From positions 186,001 through 250,000 of the forward strand of contig JARGXX010000138.1 of NCBI GenBank assembly GCA_030374765.1: 64,000 nt of DNA. The letters run 5' to 3'. The notes under the pieces were generated by a model that searched no databases, was not told the DNA's origin, and saw only the letters and a list, made by a program, of their open reading frames with translations. The DNA comes from Agarophyton chilense (taxonomy: Eukaryota; Rhodophyta; Florideophyceae; Gracilariales; Gracilariaceae). Positions 31,736 to 42,374 of the stretch are shown one piece after another. Every line of letters begins with the position of its first letter. Positions within the stretch are counted from its first letter, which is position 1. The position numbers and the translations under genes are program-made.

Positions 31736-33331
31736 CTAATCTTCCCAGAAACGCTCCACGTCGTCTCCGAGCCATTCAATCCATGTAACGGACGGTTCAC
31801 CTCGGACAAGTTTATCCATTACATCCTGTGCCCTCACTCCGAGTCCTTTACACAGCTGCACCCCAGCAGCGATGGCCGGCTGAAAATGCACCCCAGCCCA
31901 CAGTCTAGACTCACCACACAGCTTCGCCCAGTCCGAGAGCCGATTGATAGATATCATCACATTCCTCGAAGGCACTTGATCGGGGTAAAACTTGCTTGAA
32001 CCCTTGATAAACGTCAAGTTGAAAGGAAAGTAGTCACGTCCCCCAACAAACAAGCTCGCATGTTCGATGAAAGCGGAACATAGACAAGCAGAAGCCGACG
32101 GAAACTCGCTGTGGGGCATGGTGCGCAGATACGGCCTCCACTCACCCGCGCTGATACTGGTTGTCTGGCGCTTTGGTCCCCCCCAAACGTCGAACGATTC
32201 ATTCCCAAACAACAAGTGCATGGTCTGTGCGGTGGGTCGAACGGCATCCTGCCGTATCTTCTCGCGCCAGACAATCTTCGTCGCGTCGTACGTAACGATG
32301 TTGGAAGCCATTCCGTAAATCAGTTCGTCGTCATAAGACAGGTCCAGCCCATCACCGAAGACAAACAACCGCAGCACAGCAGCCAAACTTGGCGTGCCGA
32401 GCGGACGGTCTGGCGTGCGGAACGCTGCCACTTTATTATCGAAAAGCTCGGCTAACAGGCGCTGCTCTTCGGTCAACCCTGCAGAACGACGGAACACATC
32501 CCGCGCGTGCCGACGCAGGGTGGAGACATCCTTGGAACGGGCATTCGAAACCGTTGCTCGCGGATTTCGATACGGTGAGTTTATCTTGCGACGGGCTGCC
32601 TGCCTCGGCGTTTCACTGAACGAAATTCCTTGGCCGGCGAACGGCGTGACATGTTCCTGACGGAAGAAGAACCCGAAACCATCAGTTTCAAGCAGCGGCT
32701 GCCAGCGGAAAGGAAACGAGATACGCCAGGGCGTGTTCACCGGGGTGTAAGAGGTGTAGTCCGAAAAAGGCTGTGCGTAGAACTGGTCGGTGGAGGTGAC
32801 AGAGCCGTCAGAGTTCCAGCCATCGATCAGCATGAGGCGGACAGTGTCGCGCCCGGCGCGGTTGCCGATGCCTATAGGAGTAGACATGTTGAGGCTCATG
32901 TCATCAGGATCAAGTCCCCGTAACCTCATGCGTTCGCGGAACTCTGAAAGTTTCGAGGGTCCCCCAAAGCTCGCTGGGTTCGTCTGGTAGAGTCGATATA
33001 GAGCATAGTAGATTGCTACATTTTTGTTTTCGACGGTATGCTCTGATTTCGGTCGTCTAAAACGTGATCGACCAAAGATGTCGACAGCGGTAGGGTGGTA
33101 ACTTGTCCATGCGTTGAAAACGGCGAGATTGAGGTAAAAGAAGGCTCGAATTTGTATCGGTGTTTCGACACCATCAGTGGTTATGTCGTTGAAAACATTT
33201 GGGAAGAGATCATACACGTAGGCTTGACCTCGACGCTCTATCGTGTTCTGCGTGCGTTGAGCTTTGACATGGAATATCTGCGCAAACGTGACGCACAGTG
33301 CAACACAGCACCAAATTGCTCTATGTTCCAT
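31736..33331 (-). CDS. Vanadium-haloperoxidase/PAP2-superfamily secreted protein
   Basis: The chosen ATG at 33331 gives 531 residues opening MEHRAIWCCVALCVTFAQIF, a signal peptide; an in-frame ATG at 33397 would add 22 residues. The family motifs of vanadium haloperoxidases and type-2 phosphatases are present in order: K-X6-RP (Lys358 to Pro366, KIRQDAVRP), a PSGH-like box reading PSAS (411-414), and SR-X5-H (Ser475, Arg476, His482; SRLWAGVH). The family binds vanadate or phosphate and, as haloperoxidase, oxidises halides with hydrogen peroxide; red algae use such enzymes for halometabolites. The His of the PSGH box, the usual acid-base residue in haloperoxidases, is Ser here, so activity may differ. 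A TATATATAT stretch lies upstream at 33437-33448. The frame is intact and intronless, flanked by transposon debris. Confidence 0.8.
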   Translation of the reverse strand: MEHRAIWCCVALCVTFAQIFHVKAQRTQNTIERRGQAYVYDLFPNVFNDITTDGVETPIQIRAFFYLNLAVFNAWTSYHPTAVDIFGRSRFRRPKSEHTVENKNVAIYYALYRLYQTNPASFGGPSKLSEFRERMRLRGLDPDDMSLNMSTPIGIGNRAGRDTVRLMLIDGWNSDGSVTSTDQFYAQPFSDYTSYTPVNTPWRISFPFRWQPLLETDGFGFFFRQEHVTPFAGQGISFSETPRQAARRKINSPYRNPRATVSNARSKDVSTLRRHARDVFRRSAGLTEEQRLLAELFDNKVAAFRTPDRPLGTPSLAAVLRLFVFGDGLDLSYDDELIYGMASNIVTYDATKIVWREKIRQDAVRPTAQTMHLLFGNESFDVWGGPKRQTTSISAGEWRPYLRTMPHSEFPSASACLCSAFIEHASLFVGGRDYFPFNLTFIKGSSKFYPDQVPSRNVMISINRLSDWAKLCGESRLWAGVHFQPAIAAGVQLCKGLGVRAQDVMDKLVRGEPSVTWIEWLGDDVERFWED

Positions 33332-33436
33332 GGCCGGTAGTATTTGAGAGTGCAGGGCTTGATATTGTCGAGCGGACTGCAGCAGATCAGTTCGCAAAAA
33401 TCATGCGGTTATGCTAACAGCGAGTGATGAATGGAC

Positions 33437-33448
33437 GATATATATATC
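33437..33448 (-). promoter_or_regulatory. Candidate TATA box of the haloperoxidase-like gene
   Basis: The palindromic GATATATATATC lies about 110 bp upstream of the ATG at 33331 and 40 bp upstream of the alternative ATG at 33397. With a usual 30-bp offset, transcription would start near 33410, just upstream of the first ATG. Confidence 0.35.
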
Positions 33449-36049
33449 GGGTCTCGTCAAACGCGCAAAGAACAAATGGGTCCATCGGAAAAACCCTATT
33501 TCCCTGTTCGCAGAACCTGTTTGTGGGGAATATGTATGAATTCTATTGAAGACCGAGCGGAGTACAGATACCGGGGCACGAGCCAGCACCAAATCGGTCC
33601 CAAGCCGTGTCTGCACAGGCTTTTCGAAACAACTTGCTTACCGCACTGCCTTGGGCATATATGCTTCGCAGTAGCTTTTGCGTTCTTGCGAATATGAATA
33701 AAGGCCAGATTTCATATCACAATCGCCCTGATTGCACATCACAGTCAAAGAGTGGGATATCAATGGACCGCTCAGATATCAGCATTTACACATTGCAATA
33801 AATGGTAAAGGACCGTTTTTGTGTAAGTTTCGAAGGTAATGAAAACCATCTCGAATACAAATTCATATTTATCAAACATGATGAATGCCGACATCTCAGC
33901 GGTTCTTGGATATCACCCTCCAACCAGAGTGAAATCTTAGTGGTCGGCTGTCGGCATACTTAATATTGGCAAAACTTTGCCAGACGAATGTCACAGAGAC
34001 AATAGCGAGATGTCACAGACGAGTCTTGCCATATCAGAGAGCACTACAAAGAACAATCCCTCTCACTGTATGACGGAACTCACAAATGCTAGTGATATAG
34101 CAAAACTCACTCGTTGTGTTTTTCTATATCAACAGGGTACTCAATGGCCAATCAGCGTTCGATAATCTACAACCAAGTGCTGATACAACTCCTACGCATT
34201 TAGTTTTGAGTGTATTCAGTGTATTCAGTGAAGAATTTGGCACTGGGACTCGGCCATACAAAATGAAACAGTATGGGTTTGTTTGAAATTAGGAAAGAAG
34301 AGACACATTTCGGGCACCCCACCTTTTCTCTGACAGTGTGATTTCGGGACACGACGCACACCTTTGGCTCAAGATGAGTATAAAGCTATATTCCAGACCA
34401 TGAATCCTTTCAGATGCGCGAGCGTTACTCTAGCCCTTATTCATACACGACAGTGTGGATATTTGTGGACCGCAAGCGCTAGCTACCGTCACGTGCACCT
34501 CCACATTGCAAGAGATGTTGTCAAACCCCGATATTCATGCCCAATACACGATTGCCACCTGGCACTATGCCGCCGGTGCTGCATACTAAATCTCAGCCTT
34601 GCTCCGCCCGAGACATTGGTAGACGGAGAGAGCAAGAAGGGGCCTTGTGCCCGCTCGATTTTCCCCGATTCAACCGCGCGTTTTACGAGCGCATACTGCA
34701 CTTAACACCAATAGCCCTGCCGCTATGTGTACAACTTTCAACAATAGATATGGAGCCAGCGTCCGTAGCTGTTGTGTTTTTCAATTCAACAAACCCGCCA
34801 AAGATTCATCCTAACAAATATATACGAAAATGACGCTGCAACGTTTGTCGATAAATCGAAAATTTTTTTACTGCTTCAAAAAAAGGACCAAGCATCGTAT
34901 CCAAACAATATTTGCATCTTTATTGTATTACAAGTTTTTACTTAAAGCGAACAAATCTATGGTCAGAACAGCCCAACAAACCAATATACACTACAAGCAG
35001 TAGGAAGAAGTGAATGGGTCATTCCAAATCGTTAGATTTGTCGCAGTCGATCTTTCAATTGCTGTTTTTCCTCGTTCGATTTTTTCCTGCAATCGTGTGA
35101 CAAATTTCCGTCTTCACAAGAATAAGCCTCTGTCCAGCTTCGTTTCGGGGTTTTCGGCTCAGATGCCGATCATCTCATGCATTGTGGATACTCGTCTTCT
35201 TTCTAAGTGGGAATCTTTCTGCAAAATTAGGTACTCAACCTTTTTTGAGAGTGTAGAAATTTAGTAATTTTAAACTAGAAATAATCTATCTCTTCGATGG
35301 CTGCATGATAAATGAAAATCAAACTAAGGATACAAAGAACCAAGTACATCTTGAAAGATTTCAAGAGTTCGAGAGTCACCTTTCAGGCATTTTCTTATAA
35401 ATCCGCTTAACTTCCTTTATCTACAAGCACGTTTAACCTTCCCGCAGATGTCGTAAAAAGCTGAATGACGCCAAAAGAGTCATACAGAATCTTTCTTCAA
35501 CCTGTTAGAGCTCTGCTGCTCATTGTAAGAGGAAGAACCTTGAAAACGATCTGGGTCAAAAATTCCAAACTACCCTATGCGCAATTTCTGAATCCAACCA
35601 TAGCATACTATCTGGTTTGGGAAATAAGAAGGAGAATATACATCAATCGTGTCTTTCAAACCGGGGGATTAAAAGAGAAACCGCACCAATGTTATGGCTG
35701 GGAAAGGTGTAAAGTGGCCTTTCTAACAATGGTTAGTGTGACACACAGGAGAAACTTCAAAGAACTGAGGCTGAACACAGAAAGTCAATGTAACTCAGGC
35801 GCAAGTCCTGACTTCAATTTACAAGCAGCTACCTACAGAGTAGACTTATATAGTCCTCAAAGCTGAGGTTAGACAAAAGTACATACATTACAAACAACAT
35901 ATAAAATACAAACTGCATGGCAACCATTCACGTGATATGAATCTGGCAAAGTCACAACCATTCAAATCTTATGACTCAGAATATCCGTGTTGGTCAAACA
36001 TCATCAATACTTTCTCTTTCGATTGGGATGATATCTAGCACATGGCGTG
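33449..36049. other. No gene recognised, one dispersed repeat
   Basis: No supported gene. The frame at 35465-35866 (133 residues) has no recognisable motif. The interspersed repeat at 34560-34760 is listed separately. Confidence 0.4.
34560..34760. repeat. Interspersed repeat copy 1
   Basis: The sequence from 'ccgccggtgctgcatactaa' through 'gccctgccgctatgtgtac' aligns with 61485-61670 over roughly 200 bp at perhaps 70-75% identity by eye. No termini, target duplications or coding capacity were identified, so the element class is unknown. Confidence 0.55.
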
Positions 36050-36231
36050 AAATGAAATTTGCCCTGGTCTCTAAGTTCTGACGAAGAAGAGAAAGCTCTA
36101 ACGCCAACAAGACATCCGAGAAATGATACCTCCAGAAAGAAAAAACGTGGATCTAACGCGTATTTTACACCAGTCGCCGCTCCATCGAAGCGCTATCATG
36201 CCTAAAGTAGCGGATTGAGGCGCCTTCTGAT

Positions 36232-36531
36232 GTGGTCAGTGAAGCGAAAGATCGTTACCCCATCATTGACATTGGCTGTCCCCGTGGTTTGGGAGGAATG
36301 CAGTCCGCCGCTGCACTATCAATCGCAATGGGGATCCAATTTCACGTTGAAAAGCTCGACTGTGACCCTTTCGATCACGGATTTGGTCCAGAATTTTCGA
36401 AGCCAAAACTGGTATTTCGATCTTCGATATTGAGTATCAAAGCACTTAACGATGTGAAAGCAATCATAAAGTTCGACGTACCGAAGGTGACAGTCTTCTG
36501 CTACTGGGGAATGACATATTGTCACGTTTAG
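36232..36531 (+). pseudogene. Copia-B protease
   Basis: IIDIGCPRGLGGMQSAAAL matches the Copia protease active-site region where D-T-G is expected; here it reads D-I-G. The following FDHGFGPEF, VLKSLI-like beta segments and FCYWGMTYCHV end are in family order. This domain is what the intact Copia element at 25192-29930 lacks. Confidence 0.6.
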
Positions 36532-36737
36532 ACCTCATTAGCTCATAAAACACGCTCACATTACCCATTTTGGTCGTAATCACCCAGTTTGACGCATTTC
36601 TGTCAAAGTAAATTCTATGAGAAGACAATGACCACCTAACACACTTATCCCTGGTTCACTTATTGGAAACGTCGTTCCAATCTTTCTTCTCCTCTCATTC
36701 TTCTTTTCTCTCTAAGAACCCTACACTGATTGCCAAA

Positions 36738-37777
36738 CTACGTGGCAAAAACGATAAGGATCCAACCTATTCCCACCGCTTTGTAAAACCGCTTCACTGT
36801 CAGTCCCACCTCTCCATGAAGGACATGAAAAAGCTTTGCGTTCCATCCGGGATACTCAATGAACTCTTGCTGGTGAGCTCGAACAAGCCTACAATTCCTG
36901 CACTTTGTGCAAGCTTTCTGGCCCCCAATTACATGTTCGGAAGTTTTCACTGAAGAGAATACGGTGTGAGTTCAACGACCACCTTCAAGTCGACTTTCTG
37001 TTTATTCAATAGCTTAGAAACCTCCCCATTCTGCAAATGAAAGATGTATTTACTAGTTGCTCCGTCAATGTGTGGATAAATCCAAAATTTTTGACTGCTA
37101 CCGCTAGCATGATTGTCTTTCATTGGATTGATTTCTTCGGGCTTCCATCAAATTTATCAAGAGGTCCAGAGTTCAACGATGAGTCCATTCCGAAAATGTG
37201 TGCTGAGACTCACAGATCACTCGAACCGCGCCCTCTTTGACGCCACAATAGAATTGGAAGTGTCGATTCGAGCAACGAGACCATCCTAACAATTGTCTAA
37301 ACTCTGCTTCTCGAAGAACTCCATCTGCGGAAAACTCATCAAGTTTATCGCACGGACTTTGAGGTCCTTACAAAATATACATTTCTAAAGAATGTGCTGT
37401 TTGTTTACAAGTCAGTCAGCACCTTTGAGTTTGTTCACGGCTACACTCTTTCTGTTTCTAGGTTACCCAAACAGATGCTACCAGAGAAGCATCTCACTTC
37501 CTACTACAAAAAATTTTCCAGGCGTGCCGCACAAACCCTAATCTATACCAAGCCATCGAATCCTTTTTAACAACACCATCTGACATCAACCACTTTGGTG
37601 TACGTCTTCAAGAGGGTCGGAAAATATGGTGCTTGGTACAAGGCATTTGTGGTAACTACTACTGACCACATATTGTCGGTCTCTTCGAGTAAAAATCTCC
37701 AGGGAACGAAGCTTCAGATCGCCTACGAGGACATACGGTTAGTCCCGCGTTCATTCTTTCTACAAGAACTAGACTAA
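36738..37777 (+). pseudogene. Copia-B pre-integrase and integrase
   Basis: The pre-integrase segment RFVKPLHCQSHLSMKDMKKLC (36775-36840) is followed in other frames by WIDFFGLPSNLSRGPEFNDES (around 37125-37190, the second-Asp region) and a C-terminal domain YGAWYKAFVV ... QIAYEDIRLVPRSFF. The last resembles KVAYEHVRLVPDSEL of the intact Copia Pol near 27595. Stops and frameshifts are frequent. Confidence 0.65.
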
Positions 37778-38183
37778 CAGGAGCTCGGATACTCGTTCGT
37801 CTCGGAAACTACCGCCTAAGAAGAACAGGTCCCAGTCCCTGAAAAAAGGAATGATGCCGATCGTTCTTCTCTTTCACCTCTTTTAGATTGAGAACTCACA
37901 AATGTTCATGTTCCCAACATACAAGACCCTTTGAGTTTGGACCCAGACATATTGGACGAACCAAACTTGTTGTCTCTCCATCCGTTCCGTTCATCCTTCT
38001 TTGCGTCACAGGAAGAAGAAACGGCTGTGAATGTACCCTCAATGGACGTCGGGAACCTCAACTTGGCAGAGATGTTCGTGAGACCATGCTTAGGTTCCCT
38101 ACCACAGGCGAAAATCTATTCTCTTCAGAGCACAGGATTATCGAGCTGATCAAGAAGGTCATTGGAGACCAACCAGCAACAGA

Positions 38184-38895
38184 AGCTAGTTTTCAGTACG
38201 CCCCGCGATGGATAATCGACAAGGCCATCGAAGCAGAGAAAGGAAATTACTCCATAGCTGAGGCGTACAAGCCGGTCTCTATCAAAGGACTCCCGCGAAA
38301 TGAAAATACTATCCCACCCCATCAATTATTCGTGACGAAAATCGATGGAGAGAGTGGTAAGCTTAAGATCAAGTGCCGTCTGGTACCCCATGGGAATCGA
38401 GATTACCCAAAAAGATAGCATTCGATCTGACTCTTCCCTGGCTCAGTTCCCCTGCATCAGAAATCTGTTTTCCCTTGCAACTTTGCTACACTTTACCCTT
38501 GTAAGCATTAACATCTCTAGAGCGTATTTGCAATCAGGCGACCTCAAACGAGATGTATACATGCAGCCTCCAAAGATATAGACACAGTTCGTAGACGAAG
38601 TATGGAAGTTACTCAAGCCTGCGTATGGCCTCGTATACTCCGGCTGTCTTAAACAGCTGTGTATCGAGGAATCTTTGTGCGACTACGGATTCCGTACTGT
38701 CCCTGGTATGCCACAGGTGTTCATATTGTGGGCCGATCGCGGACGTATATTATACTCCTACCCAAATTGGTGGACGATTTTCTCCTTTCCGGATCAAATA
38801 GTGAGATGAACACCTTCTACAACGCTCTATCAGCTCACTTCAAGGTTGACAGAGCACCCTTCAAGAACGAGATTATCTACAACCGCCTTTAGATT
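38184..38895 (+). pseudogene. Copia-B reverse transcriptase
   Basis: APRWIIDKAIEAEK through LVPHGNRDYP matches the RT start of the intact Copia element (APQWILDKAVNEEL, LCPHGNRDRE). SINISRAYLQSGDLKRDVYMQPP corresponds to DIKGAYLQSGPIKRDLYVRPP, with catalytic Asp changed to Asn. LPKLVDDFLLSGS is the VDD box. At least three frames are needed to read it. Confidence 0.7.
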
Positions 38896-39193
38896 CAGCA
38901 ATACAAAGAATTGTTGATCGAGATCTCTATGGCAGACTTTATGGAAAAGCTCGACCCCATTATGATCTCGATGGATAGTAGAAAGCAGTCCGAAGATCTA
39001 TGCACCCAACAAAAAGTCCGATAAATCCAGTCTCTTTCTGGAAAACTCAACTACCGGCCATGGTGTGCTGCCTCAAACCGCGTACGCTGCTAGCTTCATG
39101 GAGCAGCTGGTCCCAGAGATGCGCGTTAGGCATCTTTTGCAGGCAAACCGGATCCTCAACCTCGTCCTTTAGCTCCGTCTGGTCGTTAAGTAC

Positions 39194-39423
39194 ATGGCTC
39201 CGAGATCCCCGATGGTATCGGACAACATGAACGCTTGCCACATAGTGACGTTCTCTGACGCCAGCACTAAAAAATCATCCTACGGTCAAACTGGTTGCAT
39301 CAGTGGCATTGCCTTCTGCCAAGGTGAAAACGTTCTGTATCACATCTTCGAATGGCATAGCGCGAAGGAAATACGCATATCCTTTAGATCAATTCGTGCC
39401 GAAATTCTTGCGGCAGCACAATC
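39194..39423 (+). pseudogene. Copia-B RNase H, left half, interrupted by E2
   Basis: VTFSDAST, YGQTGCISGI, FEWHSAKEIRIS and RAEILAAAQS match the Copia RNase H. The E2 insertion follows codon AATC|T. After removal of E2 and one CAATC copy, the frame continues as AERFILLKE at 59410-59671. Confidence 0.8.
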
Positions 39424-40269
39424 TGTAGGACAACGCTTGGAGCGGAGACACCACGAAGATGTTCGGGACCTTCCTCTCTTGAGAAACACGCCTCAGGCGG
39501 AGGAGACGCGCTCCAGCAGAGCACAGGAACAGAGCCACTCTGGAAAGGCACGACGGAGTCGGATATAAGACCGCAGCCAATCTGGCGGGATATACCTAGA
39601 GTGTTTAGGTGAGCACGGCACAGTCCGGGGTGTGACCAATCCTAGGCGGAGCGATACCACGGCGATTGTCGGAAAAGAAGCGAGGAAACAATCGTATGAG
39701 GTGGACGAGCGGGGTCAGTGGAGCGGCCACTCACGAGAGCCAAAAAGGAGAACAAGAGGAAACGGGGGCGAAACCCTATACAGGGGCGAGACTACGAACA
39801 GTGTCGGCGATTAAATATGAACCCACGGTGGTGGTAGCACTCTGGTCGACAGAGGGGTGGATGAACTAACTTGCGACGGGCGCTCACGCAGTATGCAGTG
39901 AAGACGCGCCGAAGGCGAAGAGTTCAGAGCCAAGAATCCCTCCTTGGGATCCCCCAAGAGGGTGTTTACTGGGGAGCAGTGCTCAACCTCCTAAGTAGTG
40001 TGGTGCACGGCCCCTGAAAGTGGGCGCGCGCCCGAAAATTAGACACTAAATAGCGATAGCGTAGCTAAATAAATACTGAAAATTACTAAATAATACTAAC
40101 CATAAAGTAGAATCCGGGCCACGTGTGGCACGCCTCGCACTCGAGCGTCGGCATCCGTGCAGTTCACGTGTTCCACCAGTGTGCACCTCCGGTCCTAACC
40201 GGCCGTCGGCACGCAATGGTGGGATAGCTTGTCATAGGCCAAGCTAGTTCTCAAGCGAATTGCCCTTCA
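39424..40269 (-). repeat. E2 3' LTR
   Basis: 846 bp in the minus orientation, starting TGAAGGGC (40269) and ending TCCTACA (39424). It matches 58671-59404 with a few substitutions, apart from about 112 bp near the outer end that are deleted in the other copy. Confidence 0.9.
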
Positions 40270-40282
40270 TATCCCCCTCCTT
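40270..40282 (-). other. E2 polypurine tract
   Basis: AAGGAGGGGGATA on the minus strand abuts the 3' LTR start. It is nearly the same as the E1 tract AAGGAGGGGGAGA. Confidence 0.85.
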
Positions 40283-40304
40283 AGGTGACAAACACGCCGT
40301 CGAC

Positions 40305-42161
40305 ATGGCGGGGAGGCAACGGTCCAACCGGCATAAAAGCGAGCCGCTTAACGCGTCCAGCAACGACTCGACTGTCGAAGGCAGAGCTGCACAACCGAAC
40401 GACAAACGCACCAACGTGGTAATCACTCCTCGAACTTCGAGCGTTCTTCTGCATCGTACACCAACTTCCAGCGAACACATTCCGATACCTGGGCGACCAG
40501 TATTCTTGATGAACGGTGGTAACAATTCCCGCCGGGGTTACTTCTCCGGTTTCCATTCGGCTCCCCTTCCGCGGGGGAGTGCCTCGTCAACCGCGCCGAG
40601 CCGATCCCGGGGTCCCGTTGAAGCTTCAAGCCACATCACTCCTGCGGAGGACACCTGGCCGACTTACGACGAACTCGTCGGGTTAAACCCGCGTCAACAT
40701 GCGGCGATTCTCCGGATAGCTCCGTGGTTCCATCCGACAGCGGTCTTCGACGAAGAACTCGCGTGGCGTTCTATGCTGATGGCAATGCGCGTCTCCCGGG
40801 CGAGCTGCTGGCTTTGATCACCACCTCGTGGGATTGGCGACGCCGTGTGGCGGTTCCCGTTCACGCGATTCTGAGGCGGAGGCGCGAGTCGGCGGAGGGG
40901 GCGCATTGCGTATTCGTCCGCATTGGCTATTTACGGATCAACCGGGCGAACTTTCAATACCCCATCCCCGACGAATTCGGCTTCGACCTACAGATGTACC
41001 GGACTCAGGGTGAGATCGGCTATTGTGACCGCCTTGCGGCGTTGGAAACTTACGCATGGCGCGGTCAACCGCGAGCGCGTCAAGAAGCAATCTGCTATCA
41101 TTCGTGCCGAGTTCCGTCACCTTCGTCGTGAGTCCCGATATCGGTGGTTACAAAACTTCATCTGCGAGGAGCGTCGGGGCAGATCCCGCTTTGGGTTCTT
41201 TGTCCCTTATCAGAAAACGTAGATAAACCGGATTAGTCCCTTCTATCAGTTCGGGCGATACGTTCCCTTGCCTGGGTGGTGGTCCTCCGTCGATGTGTGC
41301 CGGGGATGTTACGTGGAGTTGCCTCCAGTCGTCTCCTATCTGGGCTCGTACCTCATCGAGGATCCGCACTCCGGCTTATGGTGCGTGGTCCTAACCGAAT
41401 GGGCAGTCCGCGCCGTGGCGTACATCTTGTGGGAAGCCTACGACCGGTATCGACTGTGGTATCTTCCTCCGCGTTTTCGTGGTTACATCCGGCAGCTGGA
41501 CCTTCAACTCTCTCTTGGAGGTTTCAATAACGCTGATGAAGCTCAGGAGCTCATCGACATCATTGGGCGTGTCGACTGGGCTGTCGTGCCTGTCCGACAG
41601 AGCGGCCGTGGTCAAGAAGCCCGTGGGGCTGATCGGTCTCCGGGGCGTCGCACGCCGTTGGCGGGAGATTTCATCTTCTTTAACCCATGAGAGAAGCAAG
41701 AGATCTCCGAGGCGGAGGCGTCGGCACTCCGGATGGCTCCGCGAGGCATACCATACGGGCACCCCGTGGGGTTTATCAACTCGGATGACTTCTAGTACGC
41801 CTATGGCGGTGATCTCCCGGAGGAGTCGGGCGAATACCGTGGCGACGAGGTCATGGAAGACGTGGGAGACCCCGATGGTGCCGATACTACGGCGTAGCCG
41901 GCGCAGGGAGCTACTCATGCAGGTGCAGTGGTCGATCCAGTGGCGGAGGCGTTGCCGGACGAACCGGAAGTTGTCGAGGTTCCCATGTGCCCAGAGGCGG
42001 CCGTGATCTCCCAGTTCCTTCGGGGTGTTGAACTGAACGCGCAAGCGGCGATCGGCGACATCGGTACGATGAGAGACGCCCTCGTGGCACTCCTGGCCGG
42101 CGGGAGTAACTCCGCTAGCGATTCTACTGGCGCGCACGGTAATCCGGGTTCTTCCAACTGA
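40305..42161 (+). pseudogene. Antisense coding region of E2, conserved with E1, unknown family
   Basis: Opposite in strand to E2 gag-pol, it begins with ATG at 40305, 36 bp inside the 3' LTR, and runs about 1.86 kb (about 619 codons). Frame 40305-40817 is followed by a shift near 40730-41130, then one frame from 41223 to 42161 broken only by stops at 41688, about 41794 and about 41896. Visible parts are a basic, Ser/Thr-rich N terminus, a Trp/Tyr/Arg-rich middle (YDELVGLNPRQHAAIL, WEAYDRYRLWYLPPRFRGYI), then RQLDL, WAVVPV, SPGR, FIFFNP and YGHPVGFINSDDF, and an Ala/Val-rich tail. The segment from RQLDL to DDF aligns with the E1 antisense frame. The function is unknown; it is not gag, pol, env-like or a known chromovirus extra ORF that I recognise. 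Confidence 0.65.
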
Positions 42162-42229
42162 TCCCTTGGGAACTTGGTTAATATATCCCGCTGTGCGGTA
42201 GTTTTTGCAGCAACTTCGAAAATAGTACA

Positions 42230-42370
42230 ACTGCTTCCGTCCATGACGTATTTGTTATCTTTCCTCTCTTCCACTTCTTCTGAGTTTCTTTCTCCAGGTT
42301 TTCTGTGCATCTTCTCCTTCTTCCGAGGGTCTTTATCCAGATCTTCTGTTCCTTTATCCCCATCTGGTGT
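42230..42370 (-). other. Purine-rich tract after E2 chromodomain
   Basis: The plus strand is pyrimidine-rich (repeated CTTCT, TTCCTC), so the E2 sense strand is purine-rich. It lies between the chromodomain stop and the 3' end of the antisense region, as at 8690-8835 in E1. Confidence 0.55.
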
Positions 42371-42374
42371 CTTC

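Larger units (their letters stand above)
36050..39423 (+). mobile_element. Copia-B, decayed Copia element, left part
   Basis: Protease, pre-integrase, integrase, RT and the first half of RNase H occur in Copia order with many stops and frame changes. The sequence stops abruptly at 39423 at the E2 LTR and resumes at 59410 in the same RNase H frame after one copy of the duplicated CAATC. No LTR or clear gag was found at the left end, so 36050 is approximate. Confidence 0.8.

Noticed and set aside
35465-35866. 133-codon plus-strand frame that could be the gag of Copia-B
   Set aside because: No zinc knuckle or capsid-like pattern could be recognised, and it lies about 370 bp or more from the first certain Copia-B domain.
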